Notes: generated from the sequence alone by a model not told the origin. A stretch of DNA of 64,000 bases from Coenobita brevimanus (GCA_032717465.1 CM064669.1:42787853-42851852); one strand, 5' to 3'; counted from the first letter of the stretch, positions 10,938 through 23,911 are shown. Program-made: numbers and translations.

Positions 10938-11703
10938 TTAACCCGTCACGTCCCGAGGTTTTCCGCACCTCCGACATCCCCCAATCCCGAGGTATTTTCG
11001 ATTTTTTTTTTTTTGGCTAAAACCTTCGCTTTTGGTGAGAAACATCGAAAATTCATAGAGAAATCGTTCACCTGAGGTTTAAAATACTCAATCCAGGTAG
11101 GAGTTCCTCCTTACTTGACTGGGTTTTCTAACATGCTGGCACCAAAGAAAACTAGTTCTATGGGAGGGTAACTATTTTATCCACTCATAAACGGTATTTA
11201 TTTATTTACTTGGTACGAATTTATATGTAGTATGAGAGTATATTGGTTTTCAAGCAGTAATAAAGGCATTATAAGCATTGTTTCACTCACTAACTAATCA
11301 CCACCCCTGACCTTTTTTTGCCACATTACCTGATCATTATTTCTGAATGTTTCTTCTTCTAATGCTGTGTAAACATTGTCCTCCACATTGTCATCGATTG
11401 GGGAATCACTCTGGCCCTGAATATCTTTACTGGCCAGGTCACTGGTAACAGGTGAATTGCCAAGACAATGGTGTGAGGGGGGGAGGGGGGAGGTTATGCA
11501 GTGTAAGGCATTGTCCCTGCTTGGCATCTTGTAGAGGAATAGAGGAAGGTGTCCCGTGTATACATATGAAAAATCACGCGTGAAAATTGAAAACTGTGCA
11601 AATTAGGGACCTTCCAATTGCACGACGTACCGGTACGACACCAGGACTGGCATATGCAAATCGTTGCAACGTACCCATACGTCGACGGGACGTCTCGGGT
11701 TAA
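10938..11703. mobile_element. TTAA-flanked piggyBac-like remnant
   Basis: The left end reads TTAACCCGTCACGTCC. The right end, as reverse complement, reads TTAACCCGAGACGTCC, so terminal inverted repeats of about 16 bp sit directly inside TTAA on both sides, as in piggyBac-type transposons. Total length is 766 bp. A minus-strand frame (11294-11527) of 77 codons is acidic (motif DSPIDDNVEDNVYTALEEE). It could be a relic of an acidic transposase N-terminus, but no catalytic domain is present. The element is non-autonomous or internally deleted. Confidence 0.72.
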
Positions 11704-11779
11704 ACAAACAAGAGCCATAGCTAGTTCAAAACGAACCAAAATAAGAACCTGTCGTGGAAGACTATTTGTCTACCTAACA

Positions 11780-11850
11780 ATGTTTCTATCTATCTATTTA
11801 TCTATCTACCTATCTATATGTCAGTCGATCTATTGTCAGACGTTTCTGCC
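11780..11850 (-). mobile_element. Possible SINE remnant with (TATC)n end
   Basis: The (CTAT)n run and following ATCTATTGTCAGACGTTTC resemble, in reverse, the end of the SINE inserted at 32997-33112 (TGGCGTCTGGCAATAGATAG). Short and weak. Confidence 0.35.
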
Positions 11851-11859
11851 ATATGTTCG

Positions 11860-12124
11860 TTAAGGGTGACCACCACAAAAATGTATGCAGGCTCAATATA
11901 AGTTATCGATATGTTCCAAATGACACAGCTCTAGCCACACAAATATACAGTATATACCATTTTCACCTTATACTGGCCAAGATTTTGGTTCTTTTGCAAC
12001 CTACTTTGTTCTACACTTTCGTTGCGTCCTTTTTTTCCTGAGCATTACCTACCCTTGTCCTGCCGCTGTCATAAAAACTGAATGGACAGTTCTGGAGAAA
12101 ACAGCCATATAAAAGTTCCAATAA
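11860..12124. other. Unassigned spacer
   Basis: Nothing recognised. Confidence 0.5.
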
Positions 12125-12330
12125 TCACACCAGATTATCCAGAAATACAATGTTAGGTGTTATGCCATTGATACTGCACCTGGTATGAAATGAGTGAGGT
12201 ACAGGAGAGGACAGGTTAGTCCCATTACGGTACACACTTAATTGTACGTCAAAGGCGAGTTTGAACCCAGAAATAGCAGAATCTAAGATCGGGAGGCAAG
12301 CTATTACCACTAAGCTACCATGGAAGAAAA
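12125..12330 (-). mobile_element. tRNA-derived SINE (minus strand)
   Basis: On the minus strand the unit starts near 12330 with CCATGGTAGCTTAGTGGTAA. This matches a type-2 polymerase III A box (TAGCTTAGTGGTA), followed 35-40 bases later by CTGGGTTCAAACTC, a good B box (GGTTCAAAC). A non-tRNA body follows toward 12125. The tRNA part is too diverged to be a functional tRNA gene. Ends and target duplication are not resolved. Confidence 0.6.
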
Positions 12331-13362
12331 TGTTAACTAAAATCCATGTCCGGGAGATGGCAAACAACACTAAAATATCATATATGTCAAGATTAAGCCC
12401 AGCCTAATTAATCTACTTTCCTGTAAGACACTGATCCACTAAACGTGTGCCAAACTTCATGAGGTTTTTCTTGGTCTAGTTTCAAATAATAAATCTTATA
12501 TCAAGAACGAACCAATTTTCAATCGTTACGTAGCTACAGTTACTGATGACCTTATGAGATACAATGGTCTACTCGTAATTTACCCGTAAGGTCACATGCC
12601 ATATTAGCTCCCTAACGGTTGAGAATTGGACCCATGATGATACTACATTATTTTAATATTCAAAATAAGCACAAGGACCACCTCACCTTTGGTAACCTTT
12701 ATCCAGGACAGTGTGTTTATACATGACAGGATTAATATAGCTTACGTGGCTTCATTTATTACCGTGTCTTACAGCCAAACAAAGGAAGAGGTAAACAGTG
12801 GCAATGCTCATTATGAACTTATGAGTACTTCCCAGAAACAAGAATGCAATCGTTTCTAAATTATATACATACCAAGACGAGTCAGTCGTCTGATTTATAC
12901 GGGAAGTGATCACGAAACATGGCAAATTATTACCCAAGAAAGTCACACCACTAACATTCTTCCTACTATTAACAATTACATGCAAAACCTGTGTTCACTA
13001 TTTTCTCTTCGCTCTTATACTTTCTCATAATGGCTATCCATTCAAGTTCAACTGCAACAGTGGGAAGAAAATAATAATACCGATTCAAACACTTATATAC
13101 CCGGTATATAAAACGATAATCAACGGCAAATTACGGCTCATAACTGCAATGGATATTAAGACTCATTACAGTAACTATCAATTAATTATAGTCCTATACC
13201 ACATTAAGCGAAAAAAGAAAATCACCATCAGAAACTGGTTATTAAATCGAACAAAGTCCGAACATTTACATCGATATATTTTCAAACTATTTTTATTTTT
13301 GTTTATTTATCTGGGAAAATCCTCTTACATTTATTTCCTTTTTTCTTTTCTTCATCTAATAG

Positions 13363-13369
<7 letters not shown>
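12331..13369. other. Unassigned AT-rich spacer
   Basis: Contains a 205-codon plus-strand frame (12906-13523) that runs into (TC)n. Its composition and lack of any recognisable motif suggest chance. No other feature. Confidence 0.5.

Positions 13370-13434
<65 letters not shown>
13370..13434. repeat. (TC)n microsatellite
   Basis: Uninterrupted TC run. Confidence 0.96.
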
Positions 13435-13438
<4 letters not shown>

Positions 13439-13588
13439 GGAGGGGATAATGTGGGTTAAAGATGGAGGGGATGGTGTAGGAAAGATGAGAGGAGGTGAAG
13501 GACACGAGGTGGGAAAAATGTAGAGATGAGGCAGACCAGAGAAGACTGAAGGGAGAAGTGGAGACGTACAGATAGGAAGTGTAAAGAG

Positions 13589-13593
<5 letters not shown>

Positions 13594-13678
<85 letters not shown>
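13594..13678. repeat. (GT)n microsatellite
   Basis: Uninterrupted GT run, 160 bp downstream of the (TC)n at 13370 across a purine-rich linker. Confidence 0.96.
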
Positions 13679-13679
<1 letters not shown>

Positions 13680-14089
13680 CTTCATCTCTTCGTCAAACTA
13701 GTACTACTGAGCCTCAGGAATGGACTGTCTAGACTAAGCCAACACTTAAACACAAAATACGAAATATGGATTCCTATAACAACTACTGCTCCTCGAACAA
13801 CCAGATGCGTGTCACGGCTCAGTTACAGACAATCCTTACGATAAAACAACCGATAATTCTGGTGCCCAATATAGAAATAGCCTTTCCGTGTGACGACCAC
13901 CCGCCCTAAGACTTAACAAGTGGTGCCAAACACAACAAACCTCGCCCGACAGCAGTTATTTTATTGCTGTTAAATACTGAATCGGTACTGCCATTTGGTG
14001 TCAGTAAACAGTTAAAGCCTATGGTAATGGTGCAAATGAAATGGATTCCATCGTTTTCAACTTCTAACGCTAAGGAAATGCGTAACATT

Positions 14090-14680
14090 GTGTCTGACCT
14101 TTAAAGGTTGAAGTTCATGGTACCGGTACTAAATGAAAGGCCATATAGGATTTCCTATATGTTGATGGAAGTAAATATCTCTTTATTTTCAACAGTTTTC
14201 GACTTGGTCCTCTGAAAATACGTGACCTTGCGTTTGACCTTTCAAGGTCACTCAAAGGTCATGGTGCCAAATGAAAGCCCATATGAGACTTCCTATATCT
14301 TGATAACAGTAAATAATCTTCAACCAGTGTCGAGTTATAGCCCCCTGAATATCCGTGAGTTTGAGTTTGACCTTTCAAGGTCACTTATGGATAATGGTCA
14401 TGGTACTAAGCCCATATGGGACTTCAATTATGTTGATAATAGTAAATATCTATGTGCAACCAGTTTCGAGTTACTGTCCCCTGAATATCCGTGACCATGA
14501 GTTTGACCTTTCAAGGTCACTCAAGGTCAAAGGTCTTGGTGTCAAGTGCATGCCCATATGGGAGTTCCTGTATACTCATAACAGTATATATCTATTCAAC
14601 TGGTTTCAAGTTATTGCCCTCTGAAAATTCGTGACCTTAATGTTGACCTTTCAAGGCCACTTGATTACCTCCAAAATTTA
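14090..14680 (+). repeat. Tandem array of ~133-140-bp units with TGACCT/AGGTCA sites
   Basis: Five units are recognisable from the word TGACCTTTCAAGGTCA or variants, starting at 14095 (degenerate), 14235, 14368, 14504 and 14644 (one mismatch). Between them recur CCCATATGGGA, GATAA(C/T)AGTAAATAT, CGAGTTA and CCTGAAAATTCGTGA. The 16-mer is an everted pair of AGGTCA nuclear-receptor half-sites with a 4-bp spacer, and TCAAGGTCA matches the extended half-site preferred by FTZ-F1/ERR-type receptors. Regulatory function is not shown; this may simply be the internal sequence of a transposable repeat. Confidence 0.85.
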
Positions 14681-14689
14681 ATCACTTCC

Positions 14690-14828
14690 TTTTGAGACCA
14701 GTGCCCACGTATCCTGAAAGTTTCACGCAATTTCATTCAGCTGCTTTCCGAATTGTTGCCAACGAATAAACAAACAAACTCGACCAACAACAATACCTCG
14801 CCGGACTCCGTCAGGGCGAGGTAATAGG
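14690..14828 (+). mobile_element. Element end with TACCTCGCC...GGCGAGGTA hairpin
   Basis: A conserved-looking tail CTGAAAGTTTCACGCAATTT is followed by an ACAAACAAAC run and an imperfect hairpin (arms TACCTCGCC and GGGCGAGGTA) ending in GGTAATA. The same layout occurs at 61320-61540 and about 35572-35876. A matching CCTCGCCCGAC lies near 13945, so the element may span about 13940-14828 and include the tandem array above. Confidence 0.5.
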
Positions 14829-15330
14829 CAGGAAATTGCCTTCCTGTAACCACAGTGTTTGTGATGACGGAATAATCTTTAATTGGAAATGTAGTTGATG
14901 TGTTATCAATGCAGTTAATTTTACACGCACCGGCCGCTGGCAATTACTAAGGAGAGAGGTCGTTACTTACAAGCTCGATAAAGCACAGAAACTGATGGTG
15001 GTTCTTAATAACGCTAACTGTAGCAATTACAGGAATAATAAAGAAGACAACAACATTACGACCTTCCTGGTTTTATTGGACAACAGCATCCTTGGCAGAG
15101 GCTTTAACCCTTCACTGCAAGGCCGCCGTTTTAATATATTCTTTTATCTTCAAAAAATGGGATGAGATTAGAACCCCCCCCCCCACCGTCCTCACACCTC
15201 AACCTCACCTTATTGGGGTTATTTGCCGTAATGGCTCTTGTGGAATCATTAGGGATAAATATACTTCAAGCAGATAAATAAAATCTACCCTCGTACAATT
15301 ATATTCAGACCTGGGGGAAATATTTGCCAG
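14829..15330. other. Unassigned spacer
   Basis: Nothing recognised apart from a poly-C run near 15175. Confidence 0.5.
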
Positions 15331-15359
15331 TGAGGTGGGTAATGGCGTCTGTTTTTGAC

Positions 15360-15870
15360 CGTCACTACAAGGGGGAGCGGGGTCTCTCTTCACCTGTATA
15401 AAATCGTCTGGCGGCAGCAGGAAAAATATCAAATACGATGATACCGTATTTATAAAGTCATCTCTCAACTGCTTCATTGCGGGAAGTCTCTGTTCAGCAG
15501 AATAATTTCGTTTGATTAACATGAGTAAAAGGACAGCCAACTAAATACGTACGTAGCCATTCGCCATAAGTATCCTTGAGAGAGGCCTAAGTCATGTACA
15601 CCTTCACTACGACAGGTATTTTATAAAAAATAAATCGTCTGACGGCAGCAAGAATAAAGTTTGAGCAGTATGCAGAACAAAACCAAGTGCTCTGATCCCT
15701 TCACCAGGCAAGGACTCCTGCTGACTGAATGAATTAACCCCTTCATTAGCGCTGGTATCCCCTAGGCTGATTAAATTATCCTCCACCAGGCATGGTCTTC
15801 GTTAAGTTATATAAACTTAACCCCTTCACCAGGAAAGTGTTCCTGGGGCAGAATAAATAACTCCTTCCCT
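15360..15870. mobile_element. Cluster of TTAACCCCTTCA MITE-like units
   Basis: The core TATAAAATCGTCTGGCGGC occurs at about 15397 and AATAAATCGTCTGACGGC at about 15630. TTAACCCCTTCA occurs at 15733 and 15817, with related CCCTTCACCAGG near 15698. These belong to a short element family found across the window, with TTAA-flanked termini and an internal AATAAAATCGTCTGG core. Individual boundaries are eroded. Confidence 0.55.
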
Positions 15871-16039
15871 TGAAACAGTGGGGTAATGCTGGCTGATAGT
15901 TACGAATATCACAATATTTTTCACTAGCAGGAGTAACCGGCGTTGCCCGGGAAAAAACCTTATAATCGTGCATACCGGCATTACCTGCGACATTGCATGA
16001 CTACTCCTCCCGTGGGAGAAGACCATCTGGGTACCATTT

Positions 16040-16400
16040 TACCCACCCATCTTGCCTACCCACTCACTCACACTTACCCATCCATCCTGCCCACCCACTC
16101 ATCCACACCCATCCATCCTGCCCACCCACTCAACCACACTTACCCATCCATCCTGCCCACCCACTCACCGACACTTACCCACCCACTCACTCACACTTAC
16201 TCATCCATCCTGGCCACCCATTCACCCACACTTTCCCACGCCTCCTGTCCACCCACTCACCCACCCACGCTACCCCACCACACCCACCCAACCCTGTCCT
16301 ACCACACCAATCTTCCCTGCCCATTCACACCCACCCATCCACTCAACCTTGCTCACCTACCCACCCGCCCAGTCCACCCCACCAATCCGTTCATCCATCT
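16040..16400. repeat. C-rich minisatellite
   Basis: Imperfect tandem units of about 35 bp containing CATCC(T)GCCCACCCACTC and TCACACTTACCCATCC, fading into CCCACC-rich sequence. Frames here (Thr/His/Pro) are by-products. Confidence 0.88.
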
Positions 16401-16837
16401 GATCCACTGTAGGCTAGCTAATAATGATAAGGTTATAGAAAAAAGAAAACTCTACAGCAACTGGCTACAAGGGTTGGAAAAAATCACCGATTTAAAAAAA
16501 TAAAATAAATAAATAAAAATCGATTTTTTTAAAATCAGATTTTCTTTATTTAAATCAGATTTTTTTTTTTAAATCTATGATATTTTTTCCCAACCTTGTT
16601 TGTGCCTTTGGGAATTCTGTCACAAGAGTACCATACTGGGGCTTTTTTTCCTCCCACCTGCGCAATGCGTCCATTAGGCATGATTATATATCACTGTTCA
16701 AATAAACAGACTTACAAAATTGAAAATAATAAATGTGAATGGGAAGTGGGAGTAAAGCAATGCACCACAGGCTAGCACTTCTTTGTATGGGGAAGGTTAC
16801 TCACACTCAGAGTTGGAAAAAATGGCATACATATACA

Positions 16838-16898
<61 letters not shown>
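16838..16898. repeat. (TA)n microsatellite
   Basis: Alternating TA with one CA break near the end. It is followed by ATCATCAGCCGTTTGAG, a word resembling common arthropod interspersed repeat termini. Confidence 0.95.
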
Positions 16899-16904
<6 letters not shown>

Positions 16905-17175
16905 TCATCAGCCGTTTGAGTATCCACTGCAGGACCGGCCTATCCCGACCGAAGTCGGGACGATACAGCCAATGTATCTATACCAAGTGGCTTAGGCTGT
17001 GTGGTAGAGATTGTATGTAGGGTGAGAAGTGCTTGTTAATGTAATTGTCGTGTTGGAGTGGCTTTGGATGTGTCTGTTGTCTGTGAACCAAGTGTAATCG
17101 GCCCGTACAAGCCGACTGGGTGCAAGCATACTTTATAGTACGCGACACTGGTTCAACCACAGCATCCTTGGTGTC

Positions 17176-18057
<882 letters not shown>

Positions 18058-18121
<64 letters not shown>
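18058..18121. repeat. (TA)n microsatellite, right of solo LTR
   Basis: Continuation of the (TA)n split by the solo LTR. Confidence 0.95.
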
Positions 18122-18125
<4 letters not shown>

Positions 18126-18639
18126 TCATTTTAATCTTTAATATATTTAAATCAGATTTTTAAAACTAAATTGATTGTTTTACTTAATTGGATTTTTTTT
18201 CACTTTTATGAAGACTTTTTTTTTTTGTACTAAACCTTTACCAATGTTAAATGAAATAATATTTTGGTATCATACATTTATTACTCGAAAGTTGCTATGC
18301 AACTTGAAAAGACATGATGCATTAAAGGCTTTAATAACCGGAGCACTTATTATCACAGAGCCTTCGTTCCTCTGTTTTTTAACATTTATCTTGTAACAAA
18401 AGGCAATCACTTGTGCCTGACTTGATCAAGATCAGTACTGGAAGAGTACAGGCCAAGCAGACTTAATGCATCTGTACAATACACATCAATCACATTCTGT
18501 TATCTTCATTTTTACTGTGTTTATATTTTAAAAAATCACTTTTGATTTAAATCATGATTTTTTCACTCTGATTTAAATCGATTTAAATCACATGATTTAA
18601 ATCATTCGATTTAAATCATAAAAATCCTGCTGGCTACCA

Positions 18640-19373
18640 TGCTGACTTGATATTTTTTAATTGGTTCTAATCTTGGCCACTAGGGGCACCACTTTAGCAA
18701 CTGTAATGTACTAATTCAAATTCGTCGTAAAAGTTACACATATTAGAGCTACTCTGAGAGTTCTACATGCATCCTCCTCAACATTTATAAAGGACTGACA
18801 GACAAACACACTCACACAAACATTCTCTTTTACAAATAGCCGGATACAGCATCACATCAACCGGCAGAAATTATGCCCACCTAATGATACGCTTATTCTG
18901 ATCAGCACACCCATTATATACACTTTCGCTTGATTTTACTTTATGATTCACAGTTTTATGTTAATACAGCTTACGAGTATCTATGTAAAATGTTGTATTT
19001 AGTTGCACCAAAAACATATACAACAAGGGTTCCATAATACTTGTTGGATATGGCATGTTTGCACGACATTAATATGTGTTTACTGTATTTACATAAGGAC
19101 TCGGACTAATACACTTTAAGACAACTTACCTCGCCATAAATGAAGGAGAAAAAGGAAAGGCCTTGGTGTACATAATGATGACAACCACAACACTTACCAC
19201 TATATTCTGGGCACACGTCACTAATTTTCTGATATTCTCTGCCTTATGGTTCCACACATTAACGGTTGGTAACATTTCTAGTTTTAGTAGTCTCTCTATA
19301 TTACCTCGGACGACAGCAACAATGAAACAATGAAGACTTCACTATAGGTTTAATGTTAATTTGAGAAACACCC
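18640..19373. other. Unassigned AT-rich spacer
   Basis: Nothing recognised. Confidence 0.5.
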
Positions 19374-19745
19374 CAGTCACTTTACCAAGCAATGTTTAGG
19401 GGAAACTCCACACAGTTACTAAGCAATGTTTGTACGGCACTGCAGTCACTTTACGAGGCAACGTTAATTCCAGTCACTTCACTATGCAACGCTAATTCCA
19501 ATAATTTTACTGGGTAAGGTTAAGTCCAGTCTCTTCTTACACCACGTTAATTCCAGCAACTTCCCGAGGCAACGCTAAGGTCAGTCATTTCACAATGCAC
19601 CATTAATTCCAGTCATTTTTAACGCAACGTTAATTTCATAAACTTCACCAGGCAACGTTAATTTCAGTCATTCACTAGGCAATCCTAAATCCAGTCATTT
19701 CACTTCAACAGGCAATCAACTCCTTTCACAAGGAAACTCTGTGTC
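19374..19745 (+). repeat. Degenerate ~28-36-bp minisatellite
   Basis: About ten diverged units fitting CCAGTCACTTCACCAGGCAA followed by CGTTAATT. CAACGTTAATT or variants recur throughout. Units differ at 20-30% of positions by eye, so the array is old. Confidence 0.75.
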
Positions 19746-20654
19746 TGGTCATCAGTAATAAGCAGTCATTGTTTATGAGGAATGCCACATTCATTTTACC
19801 AAGCAAATTTTAATAATTATTTTATGCTTATTTATATTAGCACAACTGTCAGAGAGATTAATTGGTATTATTATTTTATGATTCCCACGGAAGATAGCGT
19901 AAGTTAATACGTGTGTGACGGCAAAAAGTGGAAAGTAGAACCGTACGTGAAAATTTATCCAGTCAAATCAGCTCTCCACACAACGAGGATGGAGGGTGGG
20001 GAGGACGGGTGGGGAGGGGAGGAGAAGGGCTATGAGAGAGAGGGGAAGTGTGGAAGGCTGGGGGATGAAGGAGGGATGATAATACCATACCGATCGCTAT
20101 ATTTTAAGCCTTTTTATTTATTTATTTATTTTCTTTTTCTGATATATCCTTCACCTCCCATGCCAACATTACACTTGCTGATATATCTGTAGCAGTTGAA
20201 GAGTAAGGAAAAGTGACTTAAGGGGAAAGGAGAATAAAACGAACTTAAGACCAAAGGCAAGGCAACAAGCGGTTCAGGCCAGCCATGCCTCCCTGCCCGT
20301 CCACTCCCCCCCCCCCACCACACTTCCGTATCATTATTATGGGTACATCACATACTGTATCTGCCACATTTCACATCACATCTCACACTGCCGTACTCCA
20401 CACATCACAAACTACCACATCCTTCCCCCTAAACATCCCTATCCTGAATTTTCCAACCTTCCTACTCCCCCGTTAAATCCCATCTCCTGCCCCTCCAACC
20501 CTCCCATCCTCCAATGCAGTACTGCCACTATCCCTCTGGTCTCCCCAGCACCCCATTATTCACTCTTAATGACCCTCACGCAATGACAGGCATTAATCGA
20601 TGCCTTCTTCTACTCCTGCCTCCCCACTACCCACATCAGCCCTAATCCCAACCC
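19746..20654. other. Unassigned spacer with purine-rich and C-rich patches
   Basis: A G/A-rich patch at 19985-20080 and a C-rich patch at 20285-20640. No gene recognised. Confidence 0.5.
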
Positions 20655-20685
20655 TAGCAGGAAAAAAAAAAAAAAAAAAAAAAAT
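20655..20685. repeat. Poly(A) tract
   Basis: More than 20 consecutive A. It could be the tail of a retroposed copy, but no body or target duplication was found beside it. Confidence 0.85.
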
Positions 20686-20689
20686 CTAG

Positions 20690-22249
20690 ATACCATTTCT
20701 TGTCCTTTACACTGACCCGAATACTAGATGAGCCACAATAACAGATTATGGTCCAGCACACATTTTGCTTGCACTCTCAATATCTGCCACATGATAGTTT
20801 GGCTCCTGTGACTTGCGCGGCGGGATAAAATCGTCTGGCGTTATCAGCAGCAGAATACTACAGCTGTCCTTATCAGGAGAAGGTCAGTGGTGCTGATAAT
20901 TAACCCTCTGATTCCCACTACTCTGTCACTGAAAAAAACCATTTGGTCTTATCAGAAATTGAATACTCCGTGTTTCGGTTTCCACCTGAAGGAAGCGAAC
21001 CAATCCCACAACTTGTACACCAAGTCGTAGTTGCATGAAATACGGTGATCCTTGGTTATGAGATTGGAATTAGTCTCATTGGTTGTTAATCTATTCCAGC
21101 ATCCAGTCTGACTATATGCGGTCATCAAATAGTCTGAAACAGGTTTATGATCTTGGTCAGGTCAGAAGAGACGCGCTATGGAACTGTCCCAATCGTGTGA
21201 GGGTTAATAGGGGTGTGTGTATAATATGGAAAATTAAATAATTCAAGAGACATGTAAGACTGCTGTGTTATAAAGAATACGACCCTTGTAGCAGTGTCAA
21301 GGCTCCAGCCCCCACCGCCTACGCATGGTGCCATAAGTGTCACATTACCCTCACATACGGCCACATTAATTTGTCTCTTCTGCCATATTAGTTTCCCTGA
21401 CAGCAGTATTACCATCTGCTGCTGCTGTGTTTACGTTCTGTGCTGGTGGGGGATCAATCTGGACGTTCTTGTTCGGTGTGACATTTGTTTTATGCGGAAA
21501 ATTCGGGAAAGAAAACAAGAATGAACCCTTTTCAATATAAAGATGATTGTGCCTAGAGTAAACATACCTGTCTGATGTAGGAAAACAGCATCTGAAAGTT
21601 GTGACTGTTCTGGAGGAGTTAAAGGAAATACCCATTCTCTTTCTCAGGTTCAAGTACTACTCATTAAAGTAAGTGGTAACCGTAATGTACATCGGAATAC
21701 AGTACTGTCATTAAAACACTGGTTAAAATTAAAATTCGTGGGTTTAGGTCATCTCTCTCGTAAAATTTCAGATACACTAGTGGTAGAAGTTTTATCAACA
21801 AAGAACAACTATCGTGATTAAAGAACCCTAAAACTGTCCTTTGATGAAAGAAACAGAAAAAAATATGACTGATGATGATCAAAGAGAAGCGAAAAAGCAT
21901 AAAACGGAGGAACATAGAATTATCTATGCCCTCTCCGTCTAAGTGGCCGCTACACCTCCCTACCTTCTACCCGGTATTTCTGTATTATCCGCGACTTCCT
22001 GTGCTTTTTGTATGTTCCACTTCAGGTTTGTTAATCCTCTATATGTTTTGTATCTTCAATCTCTTAGCCTGTATAAAATCATGGAAGGTGAAATTCTAAA
22101 GTATTATATCTTTGACCTTTTTTTGGTACACATCATATGGAGTGTTAATATCCCTGGAAAAAGATTAGCACTTTTGTTTTTCTTTCAGTTGTTGTAGACT
22201 TGCAAGACTGGGTAGGTGTGAGATGTTCCCATGGCTATTAGATGTAATG
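20690..22249. other. Unassigned spacer
   Basis: One MITE-core word, GATAAAATCGTCTGGCG, near 20823. Otherwise no feature is recognised. Confidence 0.5.
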
Positions 22250-23070
22250 GATAGGGTTATGGAAGAGCTGTGGAGAGTTATGGAGGACGGAGGTTGGGGG
22301 TGGGAGGGTGGTATTAATGGTGAAGAGAGGACTATCGTCAATCCGATGCTGACTTAACTTTTGTCCAGACTGGACCAGAGTGTTGTGTCCGTGAGCGTTG
22401 CCGGTACGGTATGTTCTAAAAGTAAAACGGAGACAAGGGTAGTGATGCATGGTTGTTGAGGCAGAAGGGCACTCCTGGTGGATTATGCTGGTGACTTGAA
22501 TTTGTTAAAGGTACTTAATACCTCGGTGCAGTAATAAAAGAAGTAAATGTACCATGGAAGTGGAAGGCAGATTGGTACAGGAAAGAAATGAGGCTGGGGC
22601 TATACAGACCCTGATACAAAGCACAGGTCTGAATGGATGCTGCACTAGGATTGTGTAATGATGTGTTAGTGTTTACATTAATGCATTGGTGTGAGACTGT
22701 GGAATGAGCCCGAAAAGCCACTATGAGGTTTAATGGGATTCTGAGGAATGGAGTGGAGTGCGCAAAGTGGATAGGATGAGAAATATGTAATTAGAAAACC
22801 ACAGTGTACGAAGTCAGATGATAGCAGGGTAGAGGACTGTTTTTACATGGTATGGTCTAATGAATTGATGGATATAGTTGGAGTAATGGAAAGGGTACAT
22901 GTGCGTGAGTTGAAGGTTGGAGGCACCGTGGCAGATCAAGAAGAAAATGGATATGTTGCAAAACAATGCGAGAAAGCGAGGTATGGATGATAATGAGCCT
23001 AAGGAACTGACAGGAGATCGAACTGGTTATATAGATTACTCGTATGTACAGAGAAGCACATGGCAAAGGT
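22250..23070 (+). pseudogene. Decayed LINE 3' half (RTE-like?)
   Basis: Plus-strand fragments in shifting frames look like the end of a non-LTR polymerase. Near 22480 there is LLVDYAGDLNLLKV, resembling the RT active-site box (family YADD). Near 22690 there is HWCETV, like the YGCETW box. Near 22850-23000 there are ERVHVRELKVGG and, in the next frame, RGRSRRKWI, which resembles the RGRP-KRW box of many RTE/R2-type polymerase ends. Stops and shifts interrupt every frame, so the copy cannot make enzyme. The assignment rests on weak motifs in the right order. Confidence 0.45.
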
Positions 23071-23439
23071 CGGGCATCATTCTTTACACTTGACAGCCAA
23101 TGTACTGACTATCGGGCAAGTGTGCGTGAAGCACATCTTTAACGAAAAATATCAACCAACAAAATATGTAGCGATGGTCAGTCTGTGAGGTGAAGCCATG
23201 ATTCCGGGGAGTTGAATGATATGCGAAAGATTGCGTGGTCCATTTAACTGGTCACGCTGTTCGTGTTTCCAAAGTTTTATTACTATCTCTTCTTCAACCA
23301 TATTAGGTGGGGAAAAAGTCACGATGATGATGATGATACGAGCGACACACCAAAAACAATAGATCCCATACACTAACAGCGTGTTTCAGATGACAAAACG
23401 TGCACAAACTTTCTCTCTACTTACGTCACCTGCCTACCA
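23071..23439. other. Unassigned spacer
   Basis: Nothing recognised. Confidence 0.5.
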
Positions 23440-23867
23440 CTCCTGTCCTTCAGTGTCTACATGCCCACTTTACTGTCTCTCCCAGTTTCGAAGTCTACCC
23501 ATCCCTACTTCTCTCCTTCCCTCCCTCTCTTCCCTACCTATCCTACCCCTACCTGTAGCCTCCCTTCCGCTTCTCTTCCCTATACCTCAATCCTTCCTGT
23601 CATCTCCTCTTCCTTACTTCTCCCATCCCTACCTGTTACCTTCCCTACCCCAATCCTACCTCTCTCCTCCCCTTCCTCTTCTCTTCCCTACCACTCCCAT
23701 CCCTAACTGTTACCTTCCCTTCCTCTGTCCTTCCCTAACTCTAACCTTCCATATTTCTCCCCGTGCCTACCTCTCGCCTTCTCTATCTCTCATTTTCCTT
23801 ACATCTCAACTTCCTTTACCTATCCCCTTCCACTACTTACTACTTTCCCCAACTTCCACAACTTCCT

Positions 23868-23908
<41 letters not shown>
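23440..23908. repeat. CT-rich low-complexity tract ending in (TC)n
   Basis: Loose tandem of (T)CCCTACC/TTCCCT words; 23870-23908 is pure (TC)n. The 178-codon frame here is Leu/Ser/Pro low complexity and not taken as a gene. Confidence 0.85.

Positions 23909-23911
<3 letters not shown>

Noticed and set aside
12906..13523. 205-codon plus-strand frame
   Set aside because: No motif, AT-driven composition, and it runs into a (TC)n and purine-rich tail.
16910..17165. Separate element between the two (TA)n tracts
   Set aside because: ATCATCAGCCGTTTGAG resembles common arthropod repeat termini, but no second end or target duplication was visible.
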